This document shows, one piece after another, positions 36,567-46,616 of a DNA stretch of 64,000 nt. The stretch is taken from contig NC_045436.1 of the NCBI RefSeq assembly GCF_002776525.5, forward strand, positions 104,730,027-104,794,026, read 5' to 3'. This DNA comes from Piliocolobus tephrosceles (lineage: Eukaryota; Chordata; Mammalia; Primates; Cercopithecidae). The notes below the pieces were generated by a model that searched no databases, was not told where the DNA came from, and saw nothing but the letters and a program-made list of their open reading frames with translations. A program made the translations under genes and the position numbers. Each line of letters begins with the position of its first letter. Position 1 is the first letter of the stretch.

Positions 36567-36860
36567 AATTTTTTTTTGAGACAGGGTCTTGCTCTGCTGC
36601 CCAGGTTGGAGTGCAGTTGTGTGATCATAGCTCATCACAGCCTCAAACTCCTGGGCTCAAGTGATCCTCCCACCTCAGCCTCCCGAGTAGCTGGGATTAC
36701 AGGTATGCACCACACTAGCCCAACTAATTTTTAAAATTATTTGTAAAGATAGGGTCTCATCATTTTTCCCAGGCTGGTCTTGAACTCCTGGCCTCAGTGA
36801 TCCTCCTGCTGTTGCCTCCCAAAGAGCTGGGCTCACGTGTGTGAGTCACCATGCCCAGGC
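36567..36860 (-). mobile_element. Alu element (AluJ-like)
   Basis: Reverse-complement Alu from a T-run through 'gagacagggtcttgctctgc' to 'gtcaccatgcccaggc'. Confidence 0.94.
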
Positions 36861-37187
36861 AAAAAATAATTTAAATGCTGAAAACTGCTTTAAATAATAA
36901 AGTCTATTTATTTAAAAAATAATATTAAAATTATCTTGAAACTTAAATATTTGACTTGTGTCTAGACTAGGGCATGATATTATTTTCAGGAATTAAATTC
37001 TTATTTGAATAATTTTTAAAAGAATTCAATAAACTCTAAAATCTTTTAAATGTTTTTAGTATTTATGAAAATGTGAACTGTAGTTTCTTTTCTGGAATGG
37101 AATGTGCAAGGATTCACTTTATATTTATTTATCAATTTGTAATATTCTGACAGCTTTCATATGCATTAACTTTTTTTTAGTTATCAG
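36861..37187. other. AT-rich spacer
   Basis: No feature recognised. Confidence 0.5.
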
Positions 37188-37425
37188 AGGGGTGATAGAA
37201 TCTAGTGATTAAAAGAATGGGCTCTGCAGTCAGACTACCAGAAGGTTAAATCCCAGTTTCCCCACTTAGTAGCTGTGTGATCTTGAGCAAGTTACTTAAC
37301 TTCTCTGTGCTTTAATTTTATTCCTTATAATGGTGACAATTATAGTACCTAATTCATAGAGTTGTTGGATTAATACTGTAAAATACTTGGAACACTAAAC
37401 ACTCAGTGTTGGGTATTTTTATTCT
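37188..37425 (+). repeat. MIR SINE
   Basis: Forward MIR: 'atgggctctgcagtcagact', 'agctgtgtgatcttgagcaa', 'gttacttaacttctctgtgc', 'tcatagagttgttggatta'. Near full length and well preserved. Confidence 0.92.
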
Positions 37426-38240
37426 ACTTGTATCATAACATTCTGAGAACTAATGGCAAAGTATTTGAGGATCTGGAGGGGTCGAATTGTAAGTGGAAGA
37501 ATCAGGGCAGCAATCTTGGCATCAATCTTGGCATTGAAGTAATCTCTAAACAAGATTATTGTTTGTTAGAGTGGGGTATTCACAAGCCCTTCAGAGAAGG
37601 GCCCTTTCCACCTCACAGGAGGCTAAATTCAGGACATTCCAAAGACAGATCTGTTCTTGCTTCAATTAAGTGAATAAAGCAGGTTTATAAAAATGGGCCT
37701 AACGGTGCAATATTATATGCTCATTATGATCTCAATCATTAAAACAAAGTATAAGAATAAAGACCAGAAAGCAGATAACAAACAAATATGCCAAAATATC
37801 AGAGTGTTTGCCACTGACGGTGGAATTGTAGGTTACTCTTTGCGCTTTTTTATAATTCTCTCTACTTTCCAAATGTTCCGCATTGAGCAAATATGCTGTT
37901 TTGATAATCAGAGAGGAAAAGCAGAAAACCAGAATAATGTCAGTAACAGTTGAGATTTGTTCTATCATACCGGAGTCAAATAATGGAGTCAAAGACAAGT
38001 AGGAGAGACAGATTTAAAATATAAATCTTCATTTCAGAAGGGGTTTTCTACTTTAAGCAAGAGCTGCCATGTCCATAGTTTATGAATTTGGCATTCCAGA
38101 TAAAAATTAAGCAGATATTAATCAAATATAATTGCAGTTCACAAAGGCAGACTGCCTCAGTGAGGAAATGAGGTATAGTAGTCAACAGAACCAGGCAGCC
38201 TTGTCTTCCCTAGGCAGAGTAAAACGCTAAGAAGTTTTTT
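37426..38240. other. Unassigned spacer
   Basis: No gene. A 12-base direct repeat, caatcttggcat, occurs twice near 37510-37535. Confidence 0.45.
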
Positions 38241-38254
38241 CCACAAGAGGGCGG
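38241..38254 (+). promoter_or_regulatory. Candidate CTCF site
   Basis: ccacaagagggcgg matches 13 of 14 positions of the core CCASYAGRKGGCRS (only the Y differs). It lies where interspersed repeats end and GC content starts to rise toward NKX6-1, which fits a domain boundary. Occupancy is inference. Confidence 0.45.
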
Positions 38255-41200
38255 TAACTGTTCAGAGTTTCATCAAACGGGCCTATGGCCGCACTGTAAA
38301 ACAAGCCGCGATGCAAACAAAGTAACTTTTTTTCTCACCGAAGAATAAGGAGCTGCACACGCGAGGCGGCAGCCGGAAGGACCACCGCGAACACACTGAG
38401 GCACACTCAAGTCAGAAGCAACAATTTGCAGCGGAATATAAAGATGAACTAGTTTACAGAGTCGTTTAAAAATTTATGTTCAAAAAACGTTATTTATACA
38501 GACCTAAGTTTTTCGTGGCTGTTCACATCATATACTTTTTAATCTGGTGCACCAAACTGGATTAGCACTTTATTCTGTAAGAAAATTCTGGAAATCAACA
38601 GACCTTCCTATAAGCACCTTGATTCCACGCTAAAATATGAATGTACTTCAATCCAAGTGGGTTTCCTAAAAGGAAATGGTTCCCTGCAAAGAAAATGCTT
38701 GCGCACGCGGGGCCGGGGGAAATTTTAATTTTCAGATGAAAAGATATTTTCATTTGTATATGTATATATATAAAATCTTTGGTGGTGTGTGCTTTGCTAA
38801 ATGTTCAAGGCCAGTTTTCTCTCTAGTAGTTCATTGGTGTTTTTTGCATTTACACTCATTCCAGGACTCGGGTTTTGGTATTGCAGATGTTTCTGAACTT
38901 CAATATTTTCCATCTTCTTGGAGCGCACTTAACTCCCAGGTACGTATTCTGCGACTCTATGGAGAGATGTAATGTTCTCTCTCACTGACTACCTCGCTGA
39001 GGGAGGTCCTGGACTTCGAGATATTTTTGGTGGTAGAACGGATGGGGCTGTCTGCACTGGTCGCTTCCCCACTTGTTTGGTGTTGGCCTCCACTGGGAGA
39101 GCGTCGAACGCAAGATCCTATGGCGCTTTTCCACGCTGTCTTCTTCAATCCTTCCCAAATCTCCACCTTAAGCCCCGGGCAGCAGAAGTTGCGGCAAAGG
39201 TGCAGTTCCCACTCTGCAGCGTTTACAGGAAGCAAAGAAAGACAGACCTACACGTTCTCCCGCTCGCCCTGCTATCTTTCCTCAAGAGTAGGTTGGTTCA
39301 AACTTAGTGACATTCTTCTTTCTTCCTTGTATTCCTACCCAGCAATCAGCTCAATCCTTTTATAACATTTAGTTAAACCCGTCTGTCCTACGGGTTCAGT
39401 ACAAACAGGCCCTATTCGTTGGGTGAAATGGAGTTATTAAAGAAGTCATCCAGACACTTCAAGCAACTGCATTTTAGAGAGATTTTTGGACTGAAACACA
39501 CACATAATTCCCTTCATTCCTCTCCCCATCCCTCACCCCATCCCCTTTTTTGCAGAATATAAATTGACTTTCTGCGGCTACACTTGAGTATCCCGACATT
39601 TGACGTTACTGTAATTGGGGCAGAAGTGTTATCATCCCTCCCTTCAGAACGTTAGAACCTTTAGCTGAGAGTTCATTTGCATTCATTCCGTTAGTTACCT
39701 TGAATTTGGTGGCTGTTCTTTTAACTTAAAACAAGTATCAAAACGCGCTTGGCATTTCTGAGTCAAAGATTAGACTGTGGGTAGGGAGGTCAAGTGGACA
39801 GCACAGGCTAGGTAAGAGTGCCAGCAGGCTAAAAACAGTAACCAGAAAACAAACGCTGTTGTTTCCAGCCTCAAAGTCGAGGAGCACAGAACCTTCCTCA
39901 CCGCTACCCTTTTAACCCTTTTTGCAACCTCAGAATTTGCCAAACCGCTTTCATTTATTTTTCAATTAAAATGCAAATCATTTGCTTTCAAAGAGAGCCC
40001 CCCATCCCCATTAGATATACTGTGTAGAGATGCGTCGGGATCCTTGCGACCACGTGTTACACCTTCCGCTCCCGAGGGGTACTTGAAAAAGTCCCACTTT
40101 ATTAGGTCGTGGGCGGGAAGGTATGCTGGTTTCGGAGGATCCCAAAGAAAGAGCAAGTCCTGACTCTCAAAGGAATCTGAACGCAGTGCTTTGGACTGCC
40201 CCACCAGAAACAGGCCTCCCGCGTCAGCGTTAGCTTCTCCAGGACTCGGGTCCTGAAACTGGTTTCAACCCCACAGAGCGGAGGGCAGGGCGATCTTCCC
40301 CTGGGAGTGACAGGGGACAGCCCAGCCTCTCCGAGGACGCTCTGTCGTTCTCACCGCTCCCAGCAGATCCACTACAACCAGTACCTGGCAGGAGGCACCG
40401 GCCTATCTTCCAGCGCTGCCCAGCGTGCGTCTGCAATACACCATGCCCCACGCGGGATCGAGCACCCAGGGCTCACCCCCTCACTACCAGGGATCAAGGT
40501 ACAGGGATCCGGTTTTTTTTATTGTAATAATTAAGAACAATGTTGCCATTTTAATTTGGCAATGCAAATGATACATAAAAGTGAACGATGGAGACATCCT
40601 TACACCAAGCGTTGCCACTATTCACTCAAGACAGTTCACCCAGAGTTGAATTGAGTTGAATCTCAGTCTCAATCTTTCCCCCTTGTCTCTCTTTGGCAAC
40701 CCCGCCCCCAATAGTAGATACTAATATTCTCAGTAGGGAAATGTTCGACTCTCTTCCGACTCATAATATTTACACGAGATAAAAAGGGGATCACTTTTTA
40801 ACATTGAAATATTTGGGAATGACTAACCTCTTTTCCTCCCAATTCCTACCTAGTCCTTCAGAATGCAGTGTCCTGGAGGATATGGGGAGGTCGCTGGAGG
40901 GCCAGGCGCAGAGTGGAGACTGAAGGTTGGGTGCCACCGTCAGGGTGGAGTGTCCGAAGGCGAGAAAGGTTTCGTTTGTAACGAAGCCAGAGACATAGGC
41001 GCCCCAGTTTCAAGGCTAGGACCGGCTATGCCTGCCACCATCCTTCCGCAGCCTCCTGGCGGAGGTGGCAGGGCGCTGGGGTTTAGACCCAAGCACTGGA
41101 TCCCCGCGGGGAAATGCAGACGGTCCGCACAGCAGCTCTCTTCTGAAGCAAGAGTCTTGGCTTGACTCCTTAGCATTGTTCATTCTGACGAAGGACTTCA

Positions 41201-41411
41201 CCTTCCCCCAGGTCAGATTCTAAAGTCCATGAAATAATAGATTTAAGCCAGTCGTGAAGTTAATGAAGAAAGATAAAGGAAGAGGAGGACCAAATAACAT
41301 TGCTTCTATGTTAGAAGGAAATAAAACTGGCAAATATAACCCTTCCTTCCCTCAGTTTCAAACTCAAGCTCAAGCTGACCCTTAAAAACCAGTGCTTAGT
41401 AAGCGAAGGTT
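38255..41411. other. Repeat-poor upstream flank of NKX6-1
   Basis: About 3.2 kb almost free of interspersed repeats, with CpG-containing patches (38270-38410, 39020-39290, 40020-40480, 40860-41130). No coding gene is supported: open frames overlap one another on both strands and look like GC-driven chance. Absence of repeats near a developmental homeobox gene suggests dense regulatory DNA. Confidence 0.55.
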
Positions 41412-41700
41412 ATGGAAGCGGAGTACGCCCTCTTGGCTTTTCGTACTTGGACACAAATGAGCGCTTTGACACCGATGGCTAAACTCCATCCGTCGGTGGT
41501 GCTGATCAAGTTTTATTCCTTTGCCATTTATTGCGTTTATTTCTGTTTTCTGCGCATTAAAATTGTAATTAATGATCTCATCCAAATTTGCTGTAGCGAC
41601 CACCTTCCAATGGTGTGTTACTTTAACATGCTGAATTTCCAAAATTGTCAAAGGATTTTCCTTCTTCAGCCCGCGGTTCAACCCTGTCGGGAACGTAGAG
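41412..41700. promoter_or_regulatory. Candidate NKX6-1 upstream enhancer
   Basis: Repeat-free AT-rich block with a homeodomain-type core gtaattaatgatc (41565-41577) and several ATTA/TTTATT motifs. It sits about 2.3-2.6 kb 5' of the start codon. The plus-strand open frame here (41412-41768, 118 residues) has no known domain. Enhancer role is inferred from composition and position. Confidence 0.35.
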
Positions 41701-42577
41701 ACCAGTCAGAGATGGAAGAGATTGAGAGAGTAAAGGAAATCACCCTTCAACTCCTAAACTCTAGATAGACATCCTACCACCACTGCCCAGGAGCTGGGAC
41801 ATCTCCATCTCCTGTAGCAACTCTAGAATTGAGAGTAGGGGCCAGAGTTTTGGAGAGGGTTTTCAAAAGCTTACAGTTCCCAGGACGTACCTAGATACTT
41901 TTGTAACTAAAGTTTCCGCCTGAATTTTGATGATTCTACCCCCATGTAAACCCAAAAGAAATAACAACAACAATCAAAGGGAAAAAAGTTAAGGAAAAAA
42001 ACTCCCTCACTGTTCTCAGGTCTAAACATCACCTGACAGATAAATATTCCTATTAAACGGATTCAGTTTTCAGCGAATTGAGTAACCCATAAATGATAAT
42101 GAACGCGGTGGGAAGCGATGGGAGGGGGAAACTCGGGAATGAGAAAAAATAAAGTGGAGGAGAAAGAACAGAAAAGGAAAGCAGGAGGTGGAAAGATGGA
42201 AGAGGACGATCCTTCGGCCTACAAGGGGATTAAGGACATCTATAGGCTTAAGGAGCAACAAATTAATTTACACAATTCTGGGAGAGCCCAGATGGCCTTT
42301 AATTAATCCCTTCAAAAGAAGGAGCCAGGCCAGGGCTGCGCCGGCTGCCTGCTCCATTAGCTCCATTTTACAAGGGACCAGACTTAGTTCGAGGTGAGGC
42401 GCCCTCCACAGCTAGTGGGGGAAGGGGATAGGATGACGCGAGCGGGCTAGTGGGGAAGCAAGGGAAGAATATGAACTGCTTTTCCATAAAAGGGCTGAGT
42501 TTTCATTATTCCTCTCTTTAAAAAGTAATACCCTCTTCGTCTCTGCTTCCCCCTCCCCTTTCTCATTTTATTTAACA
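41701..42577. other. Proximal upstream flank with AT palindromes
   Basis: Repeat-free. Holds palindromes AAATTAATTT (42260-42269) and TTAATTAA (42299-42306), both suited to homeodomain dimers, and an A/G-rich segment at 42115-42215. Confidence 0.6.
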
Positions 42578-42930
42578 CAATTAATTGAGGCGGCCACTGG
42601 CCCCACCGCGGAACCGCACCACTCGCCAGCTCCCGCCCCTCCTGGCCCCGCCCACAAAAGAATGAAGTAGGGAGCGGGAGGGGACTCAGAGGGCGCGGCG
42701 CCAATCAGAGGGCGCGGCGCCCCGAGTGGGCGTGCCGCAGGGGCGACGCGAGGGTCGAGGCGGTGCGCTATTGGACACGGTGGTTACGCCCCCGGTCTGC
42801 GCCCGGCTCCCCGGCCCCGGCCGTCTCGGAGTGACGTCCCTCAAAGTTCTCATTTTGGTCCCCCACTTACCCCTCCCTTTCGTCCCCCAGCTAAAGAGGG
42901 CTAGGGAGTGATGCAAATGTTTTATTACCT
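42578..42930 (+). promoter_or_regulatory. NKX6-1: NKX6-1 core/proximal promoter (inferred)
   Basis: From left to right: homeodomain-type palindrome CAATTAATTG (42578-42587); a 16-bp direct repeat cagagggcgcggcgcc at 42687-42702 and 42706-42721 surrounding a CCAAT box (42701-42705); an inverted CCAAT (ATTGG, 42770-42774); and an octamer ATGCAAAT (42911-42918) directly followed by a TTTATTA element. No canonical TATA box is obvious apart from the TTTATTA, consistent with a CpG-island promoter. The transcription start is not determinable from sequence alone; I place it near 42930 because the CpG-rich purine leader begins there. Feedback activation by NKX6.1 itself has been reported for this gene and would fit the AT palindrome. 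Confidence 0.55.
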
Positions 42931-43064
42931 TTGAGAGCTTCATCCGAACTGTCAGGCCCGGAGGGAGAGAGGAAAGGAGAGAAAGAGCGGAGGAGCCTCG
43001 AAGAGGGTCAGTTTGGCCAGAGGACAGGACTTAGAAGAGCGAAGCCTGGGAAGCCGCGAAGAAA

Positions 43065-43097
43065 ATGCCAGAGAGGAGAGTCAAAGGCGGAGAGTGA
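43065..43097 (+). CDS. uORF1 in NKX6-1 leader (10 codons)
   Basis: ATG with -3 A and +4 C, encoding MPERRVKGGE then TGA. Visible in sequence; translation is inferred. Confidence 0.3.
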   Translation: MPERRVKGGE

Positions 43098-43403
43098 GAG
43101 GGAGAGAGGGCCCGGGGGTGGGGCGGGGGTCGCTAGGCCCGTTTACAGAGGTGGCCTGACGAGCGGCGCGGAAACCCAGCGGTCAGACTTTTCACACTTA
43201 GTCTTTTGTTTTTCTGTGCTTTTTCCTCCCCCTTTTTCTTTTCAATATTGCAACACCAGTGCCCCGTGGCCCAGAGGGCAAGGCGGGTGGAGGTGAGGAT
43301 CTGGGAGCCGCGGGGATCGGTGGCACTACCCTTTCTGGCTCGGCAGCCCGGGGCAGCGCGGGTGGAGGAAGCCGGCCCAGAGGCTAGATCTCCCGCGGGC
43401 TAG

Positions 43404-43520
43404 ATGCGCTTTCTCCCCGGGCACAGTGAGCGCCGAATGCGAATCAGCCGCGCGGCCGAAAGAGCAGCGCATCCCAGTAAGATCAGAGGAGCGCCACGGG
43501 CTGCACACGGCATACTTTGA
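43404..43520 (+). CDS. uORF2 in NKX6-1 leader (38 codons)
   Basis: ATG preceded by 'tag' (-3 T) and followed by C, a weak context. It encodes 38 Arg/Ala-rich residues (MRFLPGHSERRMRISRAAER...) with a second in-frame ATG at 43437, and ends TGA at 43518-43520, 468 nt before the NKX6-1 ATG. That distance would permit reinitiation. Confidence 0.3.
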   Translation: MRFLPGHSERRMRISRAAERAAHPSKIRGAPRAAHGIL

Positions 43521-43646
43521 ACCTCCCCAAAGAAAGCAAGCCACCCCCACCCTCCAACTTCAAAGTGGAGATTAGGCAACTAACTTTGCTACAAACTCTC
43601 CGGAGCCAGCCTGGGTTTTGTTTTGCTTATTTCTCGGGGGCAGAAG

Positions 43647-43667
43647 ATGAGAAGTAGCGCCCTTTGA
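43647..43667 (+). CDS. uORF3 in NKX6-1 leader (6 codons)
   Basis: ATG in an A/G context (-3 A, +4 A) encoding MRSSAL then TGA, about 320 nt before the main start. Confidence 0.3.
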   Translation: MRSSAL

Positions 43668-43988
43668 ACAACTAGGGAAAGTGAAGAAGAGAGAAGAGCC
43701 GGGGATCGAATCTAGGACTCGCGGAACGAAAGGACTGCCTAGCCCGCCGGGACGCCTGCTTTTCTCGGCGAGCTGCCGCCTCCCGCGTGGAAGGTTTGGA
43801 CATCTCTGCTGCGCAGCTAGAGGAGCAACTCCCGGCGGCGGCATTCTTGGCCCAGTTGCCAGCTCGCCTCCGGGCGCGCCGAGTGCCTCTCCGCTCGTGC
43901 CCTCGGCGCTTCCGGCTCCTCAGAGCCCCGCCAGGGGCACCAGCCAGCGCCCTCGCTGCAAGGCTACGGGCTCCGGCCTGGCCGTGGG

Positions 43989-44658
43989 ATGTTAGCGGTG
44001 GGGGCAATGGAGGGCACCCGGCAGAGCGCATTCCTGCTCAGCAGCCCGCCCCTGGCCGCCCTGCACAGCATGGCCGAGATGAAGACCCCGCTGTACCCTG
44101 CCGCGTATCCCCCGCTGCCTACCGGCCCCCCCTCTTCCTCGTCCTCATCGTCGTCCTCCTCGTCGCCGTCCCCGCCTCTGGGCACCCACAACCCAGGCGT
44201 CCTGAAGCCCCCGGCCACGGGGGGCCTCTCATCCCTTGGCAGCCCCCCGCAGCAGCTCTCGGCCGCCACCCCACATGGTATCAACGACATCCTGAGCCGG
44301 CCCTCCATGCCCGTGGCCTCGGGGGCCGCCCTGCCCTCCGCCTCGCCCTCAGGTTCCTCCTCCTCCTCTTCCTCGTCCGCCTCTGCCTCCTCTGCCTCTG
44401 CCGCCGCCGCAGCTGCTGCCGCGGCCGCAGCCGCCGCCTCATCCCCGGCGGGGCTGCTGGCTGGACTGCCCCGCTTTAGCAGCCTGAGCCCGCCGCCGCC
44501 GCCGCCCGGGCTCTACTTCAGCCCCAGCGCCGCGGCGGTGGCCGCCGTGGGCCGGTACCCCAAGCCGCTGGCTGAGCTGCCCGGCCGGACGCCCATCTTC
44601 TGGCCGGGAGTGATGCAGAGCCCGCCCTGGAGGGACGCACGCCTGGCCTGTACCCCTC
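43989..44658 (+). CDS. NKX6-1: NKX6-1 coding exon 1 (residues 1-223 plus 1 nt)
   Basis: Homeobox transcription factor NKX6-1, a nuclear regulator of pancreatic beta-cell and ventral neural-tube (motor neuron) identity that acts mainly as a repressor. The exon encodes the recognisable N-terminus (MLAVGAMEGTRQSAF...), an 11-Ser tract (residues 49-59), a Ser/Ala-rich region with 13 alanines (138-150, nt 44400-44438), and Pro-rich stretches. An eh1/TN-like motif GINDILSRP at residues 97-105 is the Groucho/TLE co-repressor contact of NK-class proteins. Ser and Ala tracts use mixed codons, which limits slippage. The first ATG has a modest context (-3 G, +4 T); a second in-frame ATG (Met7, 44007) has -3 G and +4 G and could serve by leaky scanning. 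The donor is c|gtgagt after 44658, phase 1. Residues near the first Ser tract (Thr, Val) seem to differ from the human protein as I remember it. Confidence 0.97.
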
Positions 44659-46333
44659 GTGAGTACGACCACCCGCGCCCGGATGCCCGCCTGCCGTGCC
44701 TGTTCTGCCCACTCCCGGGTCGCGGCCCCTGGTGTGCATGCCGCTCGGTCCATCCTGTGGCCCGCCCCAATAGTTTGGCAGCGCCGGAATCACACCAGTT
44801 AGGTTGAGCCAGGGCTTCCAGAAAGGGATTCTCGCTTTCCTGAGCTCGCGTGGCTGCATTCAAGCGCCTCCGTCTCTCTAAGTCTTGAGTACGCCTGGGC
44901 TGAGCTGGTGTGTGTGTGTTCGTGTGGACCACAACGCGGTGCGGGACGTGTGTCTAGTCCGAGCCCCTGGCTGCTCCTGAAACGGCCTGCCAGGACCGCA
45001 GGCCTGGCCTGGGTTGGAGTAATGGGGAGGAGAGGCCACTGCATCCCTACTTTCCCCTCTCCTGCCTGCCGTCCAGGGCCCCATTCCGCCTTTGCCAGCC
45101 TAACCCGCTGCCTCTCATTCGAAGCAGTGAGGCCCGGCAGCGGTGAGCCCTCCACCGCCCGGGAAGTGCGTGTATTTGCATGCACTCCTCTCCCAGGAGG
45201 AGACCTCTTCGCCCTCGCCGCCCGAGTACACTCGGCCTGGGTGAGCCCATTGAAGACTGGCCAGCGTCCCCGGGGCAGGGCGAGCACTTCCAGCCGCTCC
45301 CCAGCACTGGGCCCGCGCTTTCCCACCTGCCTCCACTCTAGGGGCTGGCACACGTTGCGTCTGGGCACATCTGGGGACATCGTGGAGCTCAACACCCTAA
45401 CACAAGAAAGAGCCAGGGGAAGAGCGAGGTGAAGGGACACGGCCTGGGGAAAATGTACCATCCCGCAAAGACCTTGCTTGGGGCATACTGAGTTGCCCCA
45501 AGATCGCGCTAGTCTTCAGGGCAGTCGGCCGCAGCGCCGCGGAGGTTTCCAGCCTTCCAGGTGTACTTCAGGACCCAGCCTGGGGTTCTTTCCTCGATTG
45601 GTTCTTCGCTTTTGAGCGAGTCTCGGAAGTTTCTTCCAAGTCTCCGGACCTCCTTAGTGCGGCTGAGCAGCGGTAACTGCGGGAAGTTGGGAAAGCCGAG
45701 TGGAGGTTCTCTTGGGAAGCCCGGGGACGGTGGTAACCGGGCCTAGCGGGGGTGCCAGGGAGACGCTATTGTATCGGTTTTGATGGCCGTATTAGGGGCC
45801 TCCAACAAAGACTGTTCCTTTTCCCTCCTCCCCTCTCCCCCTCGGCTGCAGCGACGTTAGACTTGGGGGCGATTTAGCTCTCTTGTGTGCAAAAACAAGG
45901 ACCCCTTTGTTGCCTGGACACAGGTTAAGGAAGCGTTGAAGGAAAAAAAAAAATCTAGTTATCCTCATGCAAAGGCTCCGGGGCCGAACGAGCACCGACT
46001 GGATTAGGAGGCGGAGAGTGACCTTTTTCCGGCACTCGTTAATTTAATGGGGCCTTGCGATTAGGCTCTGGCAAACTTTAGCAATAGGCTCCCTAGCTGT
46101 TTGACGTCGGTGTTGAGCAGAAGGTATTTACTGCTGCGCCGAACACAAGGCTTTTAAAAAACAGGTGGATGTAAAAAGGCAAAGGGAGACGCGCCGTTAG
46201 GCTGGAAGCGCCACTACACTTCTGGTGTACTTTTCCCACAAAACATTGTTTTTCGAGTTCGTTTTTTCCCCCAGTGCAGCCGCTTGTAACCGATTGTTTT
46301 CCTCCCTCTCTCGTTGTTTATTGGTTCTCACAG
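44659..46333 (+). other. NKX6-1: NKX6-1 intron 1
   Basis: 1675 bp, GT...AG (gtgagt donor; acceptor ttggttctcacag|atcaagg), phase 1. GC-rich and CpG-containing through about 45460, free of recognisable interspersed repeats. Overlapping open frames on both strands (up to 220 residues on the minus strand) are composition-driven. A pyrimidine tract and branch-like region precede the acceptor at about 46295-46333. Confidence 0.93.
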
Positions 46334-46506
46334 ATCAAGGATCCATTTTGTTGGACAAAGACGGGAAGAGAAAACACACGAGACCCACTTTTTCCGGACA
46401 GCAGATCTTCGCCCTGGAGAAGACTTTCGAACAAACAAAATACTTGGCGGGGCCCGAGAGGGCTCGTTTGGCCTATTCGTTGGGGATGACGGAGAGTCAG
46501 GTTAAG
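46334..46506 (+). CDS. NKX6-1: NKX6-1 coding exon 2 (residues 224-281; N-terminal 46 residues of homeodomain)
   Basis: 173 nt. The first two bases complete codon 224 (His). It then encodes [19 protein letters not shown] and the homeodomain from Arg236 through helix 1, helix 2 and the start of helix 3 (ending MTESQVK). The basic KRK at 235-237 and the N-terminal arm contact the minor groove and help nuclear import. The donor is aag|gtgagt after 46506, phase 0, splitting the homeodomain between positions 46 and 47, a known intron site in homeobox genes. Exact reading-frame joining with exons 1 and 3 confirms the model. Confidence 0.98.
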
Positions 46507-46553
46507 GTGAGTGGACCTTGTACACCTAGAGGGATAGGTACCGCACCTGTCAC

Positions 46554-46616
46554 GAGCGCGCGCGCGCACACACATGGGCGCGCGCACACACACACACACA
46601 CACTCACACACACACC
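46554..46616. repeat. (CG)n/(CA)n alternating purine-pyrimidine tract
   Basis: Starts 48 nt after the exon 2 donor: gcgcgcgcgcgcacacac, a short break, cgcgcgcacacacacac and more CA. CG followed by CA alternation is the classical Z-DNA-forming composition. Confidence 0.95.

Larger units (their letters stand above)
42931..43988 (+). other. NKX6-1: NKX6-1 5' leader (inferred 5' UTR)
   Basis: About 1.06 kb of GC-rich sequence between the inferred promoter and the start codon, without a good splice pair, so probably an unspliced long leader. It carries at least three short upstream ORFs with ATG starts (43065-43097, 43404-43520, 43647-43667), all closed before the main start. A long GC-rich leader with uORFs predicts translational control, and translational regulation through the leader has been reported for rodent Nkx6.1. 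The exact 5' end is inferred. Confidence 0.6.
42590..45460. other. CpG island of NKX6-1
   Basis: High G+C with abundant CpG (clusters such as gggcgcggcgcc and gcgacgcg) spanning the promoter, leader, coding exon 1 and the start of intron 1. Developmental homeobox genes typically have such large islands, which are Polycomb-bound when silent. Confidence 0.9.

Noticed and set aside
41412..41768. 118-residue plus-strand open frame upstream of NKX6-1
   Set aside because: ATG-started but without domain, splice partner or codon bias; the block looks more like a regulatory element.
43964..44308. Minus-strand open frame of 114 residues antisense to NKX6-1 exon 1
   Set aside because: Low-complexity Asp/Glu-Gly sequence that mirrors the Ser/Pro codons of the sense strand.
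43787..44479. 230-residue plus-strand open frame overlapping NKX6-1 exon 1 in another frame
   Set aside because: It begins at GTG with no in-frame ATG in its first part, and is a GC-composition shadow of the real exon.
44799..45461. 220-residue minus-strand open frame in intron 1
   Set aside because: No domain and several overlapping frames; explained by CpG-island composition.
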